Source: Rhododendron vialii
Taxonomy: Eukaryota > Streptophyta > Magnoliopsida > Ericales > Ericaceae
Length of the DNA: 64,000 nt
Assembly (NCBI RefSeq): GCF_030253575.1
Contig: NC_080563.1
Span: 33,031,001 to 33,095,000 of the forward strand
Reading direction: 5' to 3'
Shown: positions 13,201-26,192 of the stretch, piece after piece
How positions within the stretch are numbered: position 1 is the stretch's first letter
Layout: the number at the start of each line of letters is the position of its first letter
Program-made: the position numbers and the translations under genes
The notes under the pieces: generated by a model
The model's input: only the letters and a program-made list of their open reading frames with translations
What the model was told of the DNA's origin: nothing
The model's database searches: none

Positions 13201-14383
13201 GAGAGTCACAATGATCTTAATATCTCATATCATAAACTCCGAAGAACTAACTTTTTGCTTGCCAAATTCCTCGTTGTCCGTGGTGGAGTAATCAGCCTTA
13301 CCCGTCGGCTACCTCGTCGTTCGTTTGCCCGTCGTCCCTTGAACAGCTTTGCTTTCACGTGAGAGAGAGAGAGAGAGAGAAGAGGTTTAGTTGAGAGGTT
13401 TACATTCTGTGTCTTTGCCTGAAACCCTAAATAAAAGTGGATCCAGGGGTGCTGTCGTGCATTAATATTTGATTATACTGTATAACAATATTAACCCTAC
13501 TCATTTATTTTATTTTAACCCATATCTTTAAGTAATTGTTGTTCATATCCTTATTTTGTTTAAAAGGGTTGCGATTAAACCTCATTAAGACCATCTTTAG
13601 TACAAAGTTGTCACATAGCTCGAAATATACTAAAGCCGCTAGTACTAAATTTTTAAACAAAAAAATGGAAGGAGCGGGCTATATCTCTGGAGGGCCCTAT
13701 TCCAAAGTCGACAGAAAATCGTGATGGGCCAAGCCCAAAAGATAGCTAATCTGCAATAATACCGTCATAATAAGAAGGTCCGAAAATCACTTGGGTCCGA
13801 ACTTTTTTTATTTTTATCAGATGAAATGTAATGCATTCATAAAATATCTTTCGGCCGTCATAAAGATATTCATCCGACAACAATAATAGGCAAACTTGAG
13901 CCACATAATTGCCGTGCACGTCTCCGTAAAAACGTCTTTTAAAATATCTAAACCTACTTCAATTCACAAGAGAGAAGATTGAAAGCACAACCGCAAAGTG
14001 AAGAGCCGATGATTGAGAGCAGAAGCGGAAGGTGATTTGTGATAGCCTATTTTTGGCCAAATAATCAAAATGGATTATTTTTTTATCCTTATTAAAATAT
14101 TTTCGCGTTTATTAGTTTTGTGTTAATTTTTGAAGACTTTTACAACACGTCAATTTTTGAAGTAAAACTAATAAACACGAAAAAATTTAAATAAAAAATA
14201 ATAATTCATTTGGATTATTTGACCAAAATAGGCATTACCATTAGACTCCGAGCAAATCAGAATAATTACACAAAACCACCCTGTAGTTTGGCATATTTAC
14301 GCATTGCGCCCTATGTGACAACAGTTTCAACATTCCGTTAACGTCCGTTTATCAAGGGAAGAGAGAGAATTTGGTTTTCTTCT

Positions 14384-14434
<51 letters not shown>

Positions 14435-17400
14435 TACATCACTGCTGAAACCCCACAATCGATAGAAGTTTTGGGGAATCGTAAAGATTTCGTGTGTCAT
14501 GGAGGATCAATTGGTATGTACTCCTAACATGCATAGTTATATCTTTACCAGAACAAAAATACATGCATAGTTTATATTGACATGTCATTGGGCCAAAACG
14601 TTGTGGATCTTGTTTTTCGTTGTGTTGGTTTGTAGCCTTCATGTCTTCCATTGAGCTTGCTGCCATCAATTTTGCATTTTGATTGGTTCAGTTTCTATGC
14701 GTGTTTTTGTGTCACCGAGAATTTGGAAGTTGAATTGAAATATTGATTGCTCTTTGGGAGCTACTTGTGGACAAAGTTGAGATTACGATTCCACAAGTAG
14801 CGATTACAAAGTAGACATTTAGTATATAATAATGTCCAAGCCAGCTTACGCCCACCTCGACTAAGCAACTAGGGAGTAGACATAGAGGGACTTAATGGAA
14901 AATTTGGATAATTGATGTATAACTTAAGATAATTTTTGCGCTTATTAACAATTTAGGACAAATTCATGTGCAGAATGACGGATCCATGGCTAGGGTTTTA
15001 TGACTATGCTTTCTTTAGGAGTTTGATAGACCCTTCTGAATTTATTGTTGCGCTAGGCTTCAATGTGCTAATGCTTTTCACTGCGACCGTTCTCTCCCCC
15101 ATGAGAATATACAAGCAAAAATGAACTGAAACTGTGGGTAATTGAACATTTGATATAAGAAGTTGAAGGAAAATAATGCATGGATACGTGAAGGGCAAGG
15201 AAGAATAGAAATAAAAAATAAAAAATTGAGTTCAAAGGGAGATAATGAATAACATTTCAACCTTAGAATCACAGACATGTCTAGCGGCCTCACGTATCTG
15301 TGTCAAACACGTGTCGGTCACGGAAACACTCTCCGGACACGTATTGGACATGCCTAAATACTTGTCCAGTGTTTTTATTATACTACTTCTTTGACTTAGA
15401 CACATTGTGGATACTCTAGGACATGTTGGCAACACTCTTGGAACATGCTAACAACAAATTGAAATGGCTCCAACGTTTATATGAATTCATAACATACCAC
15501 TATAATACAAATACACTTACATTTGACGTGTTCGCATGTCCGTGTCGTGTCGTGTCCATATCCCGTATCCGTGTCCGTGCTTCTTAGATTTCAACAACAA
15601 ATGAATGAAGAGAAAACAAATAGAAAGGAGATTAGTGAAAGAAAGAGAAAAGGAAGAGAAGTTGTGTAGCAAGGTAATAAGAGAATAAATGTTATTGCAG
15701 TCTTGCAGCAATAGGGAGAGGGCCAGTTTATATATGTGTTAAGTAGTAGCATTTAAGCTGCGAACATAGTCTAACCCACGAAAGCAGGCAACATATGAAA
15801 GGAATTGCGTAGTAGTGGCATGAGCGGGAGGGAAGAAAGAAGACAGAAATCGATGAAACTTTCCTTCTACTTTTAGTGGCTGTAATTTGATATGTTCGAA
15901 TGGCTTAGACTGAGACCACTTTGATAGTGTAGGGTTTAAGTTGGAAGTTTCATAGTCCAATTTTAGTTTGCCATAAGGATCGGAATCTATTGTTTCTTCG
16001 CAATTCTCACTTATTCATCAGTTTAACGACTTTTTGTCCGCTTTCCCCCCTTCTTTATCTATTTTAATCAGTAATAAAGTTGGAATGCTATATTTTGAAT
16101 ATGGTTTTTTTTTTCAGAGCAAGCATTGAGAGGGAAACTTGGGAAGCCAGCATATTTGGAAAACTGGATTACCGAAGTTACCCCTTTAATCACTGGTGAT
16201 TCAGAATTCGGTGTCACATTTGATTGGGACGAGGAGGTAGGAGTTCCAGGAGCCTTCATAATAAGAAGCTTGCACGACAGTGAATTCTACCTTAAGTCTC
16301 TCACACTTGATGATGTTCCCGGACATGGTCGTATTCACTTTGTCTGCAACTCTTGGGTTTACCCTGCTGACAAATACAAAACAAACCGTGTTTTCTTCAC
16401 GAACCAGGTAAGATTTAGTTGTATTAATTTTTCGATCAAGGCATAAGTCATTCGATAGTATTTCCACCTCCAGATTTGTCGTCAAGGGTTGACTGCCCAT
16501 TTTGGTTCTTTAAGAGTTTGTTAGAAAGAAATTCTTTAAGAGTTTATCGAGCAAGATACGTATTTGATTTTTGCTTTGTTTCATTTTCTGTTTTTTGTTT
16601 TATTTTTCCGAAAACTAAGAAAATCTTGTTTGATCGTTTCACAAAAATGTTTTCAAGTGTTCTTTTTCGTTCATTTTTGTATGAATCCTTAGTAGAAAAT
16701 GATATTTTCTAACTTTCAAACTATATTTGCATGAAAAGGAATATGCTACTGCGAAAATAATGAGCTACAGCTTGTTTATAATAACATGATAAACGAAGAA
16801 AAAATAAACAATACCGAACTCTGAATCTTCTCTGAGCTTGTGTAACAGTAATTTCCGAATCAAGTGAACTGTTCAAAAAATGATCATACTATGTATAGAA
16901 TATATTTCAGTAAATAATTTCAAGCTACTCATGCCCTGCTACTATCCTATTCCTTGTGGAGTTTGCAGTGGGCAGACTGCCCTAAACTAGTTGAATTGCA
17001 TGCTAAAAATGTACCGACTAATTAAAATATACTTGTGATGCAGACATTTCTTCCAAGTGAAACTCCAGCACCGCTAATTCCTTACAGGGAGGATGAATTA
17101 GTGACCTTGAGAGGCAATGGAGCTGGAGAACTTAAGGAATGGGACAGGGTTTATGACTATGCTTACTACAATGACTTGGGAGAACCTGATAAGGGTGCCA
17201 AATATGTCCGCCCGGTTCTTGGAGGGTCTTCAAAATACCCTTATCCCCGTAGGGGAAGAACAGGCCGTCCCCCAACCAAGACAGGTTAGTCTTTTTTTCA
17301 AGTTTTAAATCAATTCACTCATCTAGTCTATAATTGTGTTGATATTTGAATCGTCCAAGGTACCAGTACGGAAATCATATTATATAGGAGGGATAAAGAT

Positions 17401-20400
17401 TAAGCCCTGTTTACTCTCCATCACTGGGGCCAGGGAGAGGTAGATTGGGCATGGGCCTAGCATTTAGCATTTTTTTTCACAAAGTGGTGACCGTCAAGTT
17501 CAATTTACAACCTTAATGGCAGTAGACAATTTTCACTGCTAAACAGGTGTCCCTGCTAAAAGAGAAACGAGAACCTTTGCCAAATATTATGGATCCTAAC
17601 GAAAATTGGATGGATTTGGAGGATCCTCATAACTCTACCAGAAGTCAACTAACAGGGCAGATTCCCTATCAAACACCAATTACTTGAGGAAATACAAAAA
17701 AAAACAAAAAAGCTAAAAGGTACAAATGCTCTACTAAAAGTATGGATTCACTTGAGGAACATCCCACAAAATCTAAGTCAAAACAGATTCATTTGAACCT
17801 AGTCGAAGAGTAGAAATTCCAAAATTGAACCCGAATTGCAGGAATTGAGGCAGCAATACGTAAGCACAAAACAACGGCTGGTATTGTTATTGTTCATCGG
17901 GCCATTTCCGAACGGATTTGGGCCTTGTGGGTAGAATCTAACAATATTGGAAACTGGAAAGTCATGGACATTGCAGTTTTGCCACTAATCGATCAGTTTG
18001 CTCCACGTATTAAGTATGTGTGTCATGTCATTTGGGAATATGGGCTTGTTGAGCACCTATGATATTTGCAGTTAGCACAAAATTGAATAACCTACAATTA
18101 GTGTAGCTTAAATCACCTCAGGTTTATCAAAAGTACGTCATATAATCTTTCTGCTATTTTCATCACAGATCCAGAAACAGAGAGCAGGCTGCCTCTTCTT
18201 ATGAGCCTAAATATTTACGTGCCAAGAGATGAGCGATTTGGACACTTGAAGATGTCAGATTTCTTGGCTTATGGACTGAAATCTGTACTTCAATTCCTTG
18301 GCCCAGAGTTTGAAGCTCTGTGTTTTACCCATAATGAGTTTGACTCATTTGCTGATACACTAAAACTCTATGAAGGAGGAATCAAGCTGCCTGAAGGCTC
18401 TGCTCTTGACGATATCAGGGAAAACATCCCCTTTGAACTGCTTAAGGAACTTTTTCAGACTGACGGTGAGGGGTTGTTCAAATTCCCTATGCCACAAGTA
18501 ATAGCAGGTATTGAATGATTTTGAAACTCGACCAATTTTGTGCTTAGTTGAGAGGAAAGGAAAGAAAATGAAACATATGCAGGCAATCTCCTTTTATACG
18601 GGGTTTCCCCCTTCAAAGTTTTCTTGAGGAATTTTTTTTCCCTCAAACTGTCTTTCTGTTGAAAGTATGAAGATCGTCCATTGCATGGAAAAACACAATT
18701 TTCAACCAACTTTTTTTTCCCTTAGAGTCACTTCTACAAATTACTTTCTTGGACGGTATTCCGCTATGGTTTCTCGGTTACTTTTATTTAATCATGAAAA
18801 AGAAAGAAGAGGTTTCTTTTTTTCGTTTCGTTTAACAAGAGGGAATGAGAAGAATAAAGGAAAAAGTTGGTAGTTGTTTTTTGATGTACTATCTTCTTTT
18901 TACCTTGCGACTTCTTTTAATGATTTGTTAATTTTCCATTTAATCAAAACATTTTGCTTTTTGGAGCAGAGGATAAGACTGCGTGGAGGACAGATGAGGA
19001 ATTTGGAAGAGAAATGCTGGCTGGAGTGAATCCTGTCATAATCAAGCGTCTTCAAGTAAGCTAGAGCTTCCGTTATGAACTTCCTTATCATCCATCTGGT
19101 TTCAGAGAAAATGGATAAAATGGAAAGATATTATGGAAGATTTTTCTTTTTACATACCTTTACTTCATTATCAACTTTTGGTTTTACACTTGCAGGAGTT
19201 CCCTCCAACAAGCAACCTAGATCGTAAAGTCTATGGCAACCAAAACAGTGCAATAACTAGAGATCACATAGAGAATAACCTAGATGGGTGGACAATTGAA
19301 GAGGTATACTTCCTGTGTTTAGTATTTGTTATGCAAAAAACAGATTATAAATCAAAATTCCCAGAGAAAATGAAGTGTAGTCCATGTTTGAATCTAATAT
19401 GTTGTTCTCAGGCACACAACTCATTTTGTCTGCACTTTTGTTCTTATTTTGGTGTTTGTGTGCTCGTGCATTATAGAGTTGTTTTAGTACCTTTTATAGC
19501 ATCCAACTCAACACAAATTGGCAGTGAGTGGAGATGTCGCCCAGGCTCATATACTAGTTTTTGAGGTTATAATTAACCAATGTAGGACAAGCTCTAACAG
19601 TAACCAATAACCATTTCTGTATAGGCACTAAGAAGCAACAAACTCTTCATACTAGACCACCATGATGCTTTGATGCCATATGTGAGCCGGATTAATTCAA
19701 CAACAACAAAGATTTATGCCACAAGGACTCTCCTCTTCCTGCAAAACAATGGAACTCTGAAGCCTCTGGCAATAGAATTGAGCTTGCCAAATCCAAAAGG
19801 TGATCAATTTGGGGCCATAAGCAAAGTTTACACACCAGCTGAAGATGGTGTTGAAGCTTCTGTTTGGCAGTTGGCTAAAGCATATGTTGCAGTAAATGAC
19901 TCCGGCTACCATCAGCTCATCAGCCACTGGTATACATTTTAGATTCTGTGTTTCATGTTCCTTGTTTTATGTATTTATATTGTTTCTGCAAACTTTCTTC
20001 CAGAATTTTTTAATGGAAAACTCCGCCTGGTCAGAAAACACAGATAAAAAAAACAATGTTCGCACGAAAATCAAAACGTTACTTTTTCAACCTTTTCCAT
20101 GTTATTGGTTAAACGCAAACTCGTAATGAAAACAAAGTACAAAATAATAGTTAACAGATGTTTGCAGTTTTTTGGAAGGCTTCAAGTTATTATCTCCTAT
20201 ATGGATTGCAGGTTGAATACTCACGCCACGATTGAGCCATTTGTGATTGCGACAAATAGGCAGCTAAGTGTGCTTCACCCAATACACAAGCTTTTGCATC
20301 CCCATTTCCGCGACACGATGAACATAAATGCACTTGCCAGGCAAGCCCTCATCAGTGCTGGAGGTCTTCTTGAGAGCACAGTTTTTCCAGGAAAATACGC

Positions 20401-21796
20401 AATGGAAATGTCATCAGTTCTGTACAAGAACTGGGTTTTCCCTGAGCAAGGACTTCCTGCTGATCTCATCAAGAGGTAAAATCCTTAGTTCGTCTCACCA
20501 TATTAAATTTTCCATATTAATTGTAGTGAAAATCGGAACTTAAAAGTTGTGGATGGGAAATCATGATCAATGTTAAAAGGGTATGGAACTATGGAATATT
20601 ATGTATATACAAAACATAATCTAATATGATGTACCCAATCCTGTTTTCCAGAAGTGTTTAGAACTTTTCATGCTCTTGTAGGAAAAATAAAGATGGTTTT
20701 TTATTATTATTATAGTAACTAGAACCCCTTTTAGGTCTCTGTCACATAAATAACGCGACACCTACCACGTGCCTTTGGAGCACGTTATATGATTCTGGAA
20801 GACCTTCATATACATATTCGATTTTGAACTATGTATCTCAGAGACAAATATTGAATTAAATTCAAGGTTTTTCCAGACTATATCTTGTACTTGTTCAAGA
20901 TGGAGCATGCCCTTGTTTAGAATGTGTATTACTTCCACTCTGGATTTTATATTTTCTGAATCTAGAGTATTATATTGAAATGGAAGCGAATTGATTCCTC
21001 AAAGTGTCTTATTTAGTCTTCTAAAATTTGGCTTTTATCCAGAGGTGTGGCCGTCGAGGACGAAGATGCTCCGCATGGCCTCCGGTTGCTAATAAAAGAC
21101 TACCCTTATGCCGTGGACGGACTCAAAATCTGGTCGGCAATCGAAACATGGGTCCACGACTACTGCCACTTCTACTACACGGACAACAGATCTGTTCAGG
21201 TGGACTCAGAGCTCCAATCTTGGTGGAAGGAACTCAGAGAGGAAGGACATGGCGACAAGAAAGATGAATCCTGGTGGCCTAAAATGCAAACTGTAAAGGA
21301 TCTTATCGACAGTTGCACCACCATCATATGGGTGGGGTCCGCCCTCCATGCGGCTGTCAATTTCGGGCAGTACCCTTACGCTGGGTACTGCCCGAACCGC
21401 CCGACCATCAGCCGTCGGTTCATGCCCGAACCGGGCAGCAAAGAGTACGAGGAGCTTAAGGAGAATCCAGAAAAGGCTTTCTTGAAAACAATAACGGCTC
21501 AACTGCAGACCCTTCTTGGAATTTCTTTAATAGAGATTCTGTCCAGGCATTCGACGGACGAAGTTTATCTTGGCCAGAGAGACACGCCAGAGTGGACGAC
21601 GGACGCGGAACCATTGGAGGCCTTTGGGAGATTTGGAAAGGATCTGGGTGACATTGAGGATGAGATTGTGGAGATGAACGGTGATGAGAAATTGAGGAAC
21701 AGGGTCGGGCCAGTTAAGATGCCTTACACTCTGCTGTTTCCTACTAGTCAAGGTGGGCTCACTGGCAAGGGAATTCCCAATAGCGTTTCTATATGA
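6831..21796 (+). CDS. LOX5-like: Linoleate 9S-lipoxygenase, tandem copy A (nine exons, 858 aa)
   Basis: Predicted exons: 6831-7020, 16118-16407, 17044-17284, 18169-18507, 18970-19055, 19196-19303, 19625-19929, 20212-20475, 21043-21796. All junctions are GT-AG and phases agree, giving 2577 nt. The product adds O2 to linoleic or linolenic acid at C9. An N-terminal PLAT/LH2 domain (about residues 50-165) precedes the lipoxygenase domain. Non-haem iron ligands by family alignment are H519, H524, H710, N714 and the C-terminal I858. A562 fits S stereochemistry, T576-V577 fits 9-specificity and R727 is the conserved substrate-anchoring arginine. The N terminus starts straight into the PLAT region with no transit peptide, so a cytosolic location is inferred. 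The ATG at 6831 follows a TATA box and begins a family-like [11 protein letters not shown] terminus. Intron 1 (9.1 kb) is swollen by transposons. The class (LOX1/LOX5) is firm; the exact orthologue is not. Confidence 0.93.
7208..7283. repeat. (CT)n microsatellite in lipoxygenase A intron 1
   Basis: About 38 CT units lie 190 bp downstream of exon 1. The Arg-Glu repeat ORF on the other strand is a by-product. Confidence 0.97.
8009..8770 (-). pseudogene. Copia pol 3' remnant: RT end plus RNase H
   Basis: The frame shows the copia RT/RNase H junction ([27 protein letters not shown]), then the RNase H catalytic region ([42 protein letters not shown]) and the terminal [20 protein letters not shown] and DLFTKGL motifs. 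The upstream RT core and integrase are deleted; the join to gag lies near 8760-8775. The frame runs a few codons into the downstream LTR. It could supply RNase H at most, so the element would depend on proteins from intact relatives. Confidence 0.9.
8748..9677 (-). CDS. Copia gag-like protein (truncated before the zinc knuckle)
   Basis: Translation most likely starts at the ATG ending at 9677 (MASQSSSSS), just inside the primer-binding site; the longer open frame begins within the LTR. The frame is about 309 codons with the UBN2/copia gag pattern: [26 protein letters not shown], and [19 protein letters not shown]. It ends in an Arg-Gly-rich tail where the CCHC knuckle normally follows, because the internal deletion joins it to pol 3' sequence in another frame. 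The uninterrupted frame suggests a recent origin. Confidence 0.85.
   Translation of the reverse strand: MASQSSSSSATSLPLSSPHITCNSSTSSFPSAHHFLTLKLTTTNYLYWKTQVAPFLRGHKLMGFVDGTNPCPPSHLAPNDANPSGQQNPAYDVWVCQDQMLMSLLIGSLSDEVFSLVVGLTTSKAIWETLEASLASPSNTRILQLHMQLQQIRQEDKSVSSFLHRAKSISDELAAAGHPLSPTDFNIYVFKGLRSEFKDLVTTLAARPDPVSFAELHALLLSHEFLNADSFASAVTISAATPDPSPIANLVQHNGPSNRDRGTSNSNRDRNFNRDRGTFISGGRSRGRGRGGRGQDSRSFYGDNRHETL
11563..11690. mobile_element. Small foldback (MITE-like) element in lipoxygenase A intron 1
   Basis: Two arms of roughly 55 bases, GTCACTTCTTTTTTTGTTAA through CAAGTGTATTTTT and the reverse complement ending AGAGTGGCAAAATCA, form a hairpin around a very short loop. No clear target duplication was seen. 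Confidence 0.6.
14041..14240. mobile_element. MITE-like inverted-repeat element in lipoxygenase A intron 1
   Basis: The left end (GATAGCCTATTTTTGGCCAA) and the right end (reverse complement TGGTAATGCCTATTTTGGTC) match over most of 80 bases on each side, leaving a short centre. It is a foldback element of undetermined superfamily. Confidence 0.65.
14386..14432. repeat. (CT)n microsatellite in lipoxygenase A intron 1
   Basis: An uninterrupted CT run of about 22 units. Confidence 0.95.
15265..15585. repeat. Dispersed repeat with GTGTCCGTGTC-type motifs
   Basis: CACGTGTCGGTCACGG near the left and repeated GTGTC/CGTGTCC units near the right (15535-15583) resemble a common plant dispersed repeat whose ends read GAAGCACGGACACG. 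Boundaries and class are uncertain. Confidence 0.35.
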
Positions 21797-22638
21797 AGTA
21801 TATTGCAGTTCCATAGGAGCTTACAGAAATTTGTATTGTGATGGAACAATAGTGTTTCTATGTTATGTGAAGTTGTGTAAAGTCCAGTTATGTGAATGGT
21901 GTTGGGATTTATCAAATGTATGGGTTCGTTTTCGGTGTTTTCGAAACCTTCTAAGCTTATACTTAAAGATTTTTTATGTAATCCTACATTAGGTAAATAA
22001 TGGGATGAGAGAGAGTATATCTAAACTCAGTTTCCATAATTCCATGGCATTGTGGTTAGTCTTTCTTTGGCCAGTGGATCTTTAGCAGATTCTTCAAATG
22101 ACTCTTCAAACTTTATGGGTAGCATTTCTTTGCTAATAGTTAGTGCTAAAAAAAAAACGTGAGCAATTTCAGTAAGACAACGGTGGAATATAGTCTTTGA
22201 AAGTGAATCACAAGATTCCAAATCTTAGAAGAGAATGGTGTCTTTTTATGGACTACATGCCTTGGGGGCTGTTTGTCCACTTTGGAAAATGGACCGGAAA
22301 CTCACCCCCCAAGTGTTGAACCATAAATTTTTAGCCTAACAGTACCAAGAAAGTTTTCCTCTTTCCGTTCACACCAAAGCAGCTAGTTGGAAACAACCTA
22401 GAAAAAAGAGCCTTGTATTAAGACTTCTCTTGGACTCCGATACGAAAGAGCAATGTTATGGGGTGATTATCTCTGGTGATGATCAAGTAACGTGTCACCT
22501 CTGCATTGGTAAAATACATGATAAGTGAGGTGTACTCTATCAACACAATGGTGAAATATCACATGGTATCTAAAATATGATCAGATAATCACCAAAGCAT
22601 TTGTGAGTACATAAGTGCAAAAACACTTTGTTTTACCA

Positions 22639-23226
22639 AATAACCTTGGGCAAATTTTCGTAGTCATCCCTGTAGTTTTACGGTTGTCTCACTTTCGTCC
22701 CTCTAGTTTCAAAGTGCCCTAATTTCGTCCCTGTAGTTTGTTTTACGTTCCAAATTGGTAAAATCGTTAACACCGTTAACGAAACTAACGGAAAAAAAAA
22801 AAGTGTTCCAATTTTCAATCCGTTTGAACCGGTGCGAAGATCTTATTTTTTTGATCATTTTATCCTAAATGGTCGTAATGAATTTTTGGCTCTAAGGCCT
22901 TTCAACAAGCACCCGTAGACTCCTTATTTAGTTTCAGGGCTCTCTTAGGGTGCTCATTGAAAGGCCTTAGAGTCAAAAATCCATTATGACCATTTAAGAT
23001 AAAATGATCAGAAAAATAAGATATTTGCACCGGTTCAAACGGATTGAAAATTGGAACACTTATTTTTTTTTTTCCGTTAGTTTCGTTAACGGTGTTAATG
23101 ATTTTACCAATTTGAAACGTAAAACAAACTATAGGGACGAAATTGGAGCACTTTGAAACTAGAGGGACGAAAGTGAGACAACCGTAAAACTACAGGGATG
23201 ACTACGAAAATTTGCCCAATAACCTT
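22639..23226. mobile_element. Mutator-type foldback element with 9-bp target duplication
   Basis: The 570-bp element (22648-23217) has ends GGGCAAATTTTCGTAGTCAT and its exact reverse complement. The two arms of roughly 270 bases pair almost throughout, leaving only a short centre around 22925-22945. AATAACCTT flanks it on both sides (22639-22647 and 23218-23226); 9-bp duplications and long terminal inverted repeats are the hallmark of Mutator-like elements. There is no coding capacity. It lies about 0.9 kb downstream of lipoxygenase A. Confidence 0.9.
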
Positions 23227-23548
23227 TATCTCTTCCCAGACAAACCCCAAAGTAAGGATCAATACTACATGCACAGACTTTATGTATACAAATTCATATA
23301 TGGATGTCCCTCAAATCATCTGATGCACGTAGACTCCTTATTATTTTATATAGTCAATGGGCATCGGACGATTGCAAATATATCTGTGTTTGGATTTGTG
23401 AACAAAAGTCGAGCACAGCTCCAAAAAATTTCAACAGGGTGTTCAAGAATTTTATATATATATATCGGGGCGGTTCCGGAGACACTTAAAAAAACCCTTA
23501 AAAAAACACTCCAAATCTTAATCTCATAATTCCCGATCAAATTTTGAT

Positions 23549-23774
23549 GATTCAAGCCGCTCAATGTGTTCAAAACGTGATTTTAAGGGTGCTCGCGAGA
23601 AACTGGCAAAAAAACTAACCGGGAAGGGCTTGATTTGAGCAGTTTTTTATTGGACCGTTCAATAAAGTTCAATAAGAAACTGTTCGGATGAAGCCCTTCC
23701 CAGTCTTTTTTTTTTGCTGATTTCTCACGGGCACCCTTAAAATCACGTTCTGATCACATTAAGCGGCCCGGATT
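23549..23774. mobile_element. Foldback MITE-like element
   Basis: The left arm (GATTCAAGCCGCTCAATGTG, then AACGTGATTTTAAGGGTGCT, then GGGAAGGGCTT) is the imperfect reverse complement of the right arm ending near 23774. TA-rich runs lie outside both ends. Confidence 0.7.
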
Positions 23775-24654
23775 ATATATATATATATACCAAAATGCAT
23801 ATATTAATGTAAATAATGTGACCAAAAAATACATAATATGCTACGGTGAATTTTTATATTTTTAGTCAAACAAGACTCAATCAACGAATAAATACACTGA
23901 TATATTTTTGTAGGAAATTGGGTGGTGATTAAATTGGCATAGATCTTTTTGGATATATACTCTTCTTTTCGGAGATATAGAGTTGATTGTCGTCACAAAG
24001 AAGCCAGAGCACGATACTGATAACAATAGATACTTTATCCTCTCTCTCTCTAATTTTTCAAATTTTACCGTCAAGAGTGTGCATCTTATTTTGAACTGAT
24101 GTAATTAGGTGTTCTGTTGTGAATTACCTAAATTAATGGGTGTTCATACTTCATGGTACATAGTATAGAACTAAACCGCCTATGGGCACACAGACTTCCT
24201 GCAAAGCAAATGGGTGGTTAGCCAGAGACTTGGAATAATTCTTTGTAGCACTGGAATTTTTGTGATAGAATTGACTTGCTTGACTTGATTACTTGGCAGA
24301 CACACACTGTAGGTGGAAATGCGCGTTGTCAAGAATAGCCAGCCGGCCCTTGTGGGACCCACATGGTCGGGTCAAACCAGATGCATGATTTGATCATCGA
24401 ACATAAGCAAATTACAAGTGGTAATTCTTTTTTTTTTTTTGCATTTCTTGTTTGCGTTTTATTGGTAGAATTAAAATTTAAAATAAAATATTAGCATTCA
24501 CACGGTTATCTGGCTATCTACCATTCTCACTTGAACATGACAGGACATGACATCTTCCAACCACCAATATTTTTAAATTTTTCTTTATTACTACCTTTTT
24601 TGGTTTTGGGTCACTCTCAACACGTTTCAGTCATGCATGAAACCAAAAAAAATA

Positions 24655-25231
24655 CTACCTCGGTACCCAAAAATTGTCCGGCTTGCAAAAAAAAAAAAAA
24701 TATAAGAATAATGAATTTCTGTATAAAAAAAAAAAAGAGTTGTTGGAATTTTTTTTTTTTTTGCGCTAGTTATTAGATATTAGTAAGTTCTTTCAACTTA
24801 TGGAAAATATTTAATTTTTTTATAGAAGTACGTACATTTTTCTAAAGTTTTCATTTTGCGGATCACATAATTTTTTTTGAGACAAAAGAAGTATTACTCA
24901 ATTAGGTGTGAATATGACTCTTACTAGCTTTGAATGATCAAAGTAGAAAGAATCATGGCACGAGCTAGGGGACCAAGTCAATGCAAAGAACATCTAAGGA
25001 ATATGAAGTACTCACATCGTTCCAAATTGTTGCTCCTGCTCTTAAAAAAAATTCTATATCTTTCAATTTATAATATTTTTTATATTCAATATGGATCTTA
25101 TTTCATAAATCTCAATTAGTTTTATTAAAAAAAAATTGAAATCATAAGAAAAAATATAGATTGCGAAACATAGACAATTGTTTGAGTGGCACGATTGCCC
25201 AAAATGGAACAACAATTTGGGACGGAGGGAG
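24655..25231. mobile_element. Diverged Stowaway-like element
   Basis: The right end GGGACGGAGGGAG is followed by TA. The left end (after TA at 24653-24654) is a degraded match, CTACCTCGGTACCC. At 577 bp it is longer than typical Stowaway MITEs and may contain other insertions. Confidence 0.45.
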
Positions 25232-26005
25232 TATTTTTTAGAGTAAAAACTCTATTTGGCTTGGTACTCCATGAATTTTAAATAAAAAAAAAAATGTTAA
25301 TACTACTCCAGTGGTGTCAAAGCTATTTTTTTAAATACAGGTCACAGCCATTGGGTATCTTGTATGATGCATAAGCTAGAATTTTGGATCACGAATTCTT
25401 TACGTGGAGTTTTAATAAAAAATTATTGACAGGTTCGCAAGGTAAATTTTTTTTTTTCTTGCCAATCGATAGAGGTCTAGCCTATTCCTAAGGGATTGGG
25501 CAAGAGGAACCGCTAAACTATAAACGGGTGGGCTAAGCTCAAAGGCTATTAACCACCACACCAAATACTCACACTCCTGGCGAGAATTGGACCATCACCT
25601 TCCATGTGAAAGAAGTGAGAAAGTGTTATTGGACTACAAACTCGTTGGTTTTCATAAGTGGTAAAAAATTATTTGTTGGGGCTTTGTCAATCGGCAAGCC
25701 ATTGGAGTTGGATAGTGCCAAATAATGGTATTTATTGTTGGGAGAAACTTATTCACGGCTCAGCCGTGGACACTTTTGGACGATCGCAATTGGCTCCGTA
25801 AACAACTATTCACGGCCCTGCAGTTAAAAAGATTTTCCCATTTATCGTTAATGACATTGGAGATGCCAGATTAGTGCTCAAACTCACTGGGGAGGGTTTT
25901 CAAGCTTACCAATAATACCCCCTCCCGTCCATTGTTGATGATCTTCATGAAACCAAAAACGAATATAAGAAAAGGTTAGGAAACAGATAATTTTTACTTA
26001 ACCAT

Positions 26006-26192
26006 GAGGGGTTGGCCCGGTGGTCTTGACCTGGAATTCAAGAGTTTGTTCCCTATGGTCTCAGGTTTTGATTTTTCTCTTGCCAGCAACTCGCATTTGA
26101 AGAGACTGTCGGAGGGGTTATATAGTTTAGTCCAAAGTGCATGCGCGCAAGTTGGCACTGGACACCATGTATTACCCGGGAAAAAAAAAAAA
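26006..26192 (+). mobile_element. SINE-like element with tRNA-like head and poly-A tail
   Basis: The head GGGGTTGGCCCGGTGGTCTT resembles a Pol III A box (TGGCCCGGTGG). A weaker B-box-like stretch follows near 26060-26075, then a body reading CTTGCCAGCAACTC as in plant Au-like SINEs, and a terminal A run at 26181-26192. Related partial copies are at about 3738-3815, 4053-4160 and 29440-29610. Flanking duplications were not resolved. Confidence 0.5.

Noticed and set aside
25450..25620. Possible minus-strand SINE with a poly-A side at 25450
   Set aside because: The T run and an A-box-like word are present, but there is no B box, target duplication or second copy in the window.
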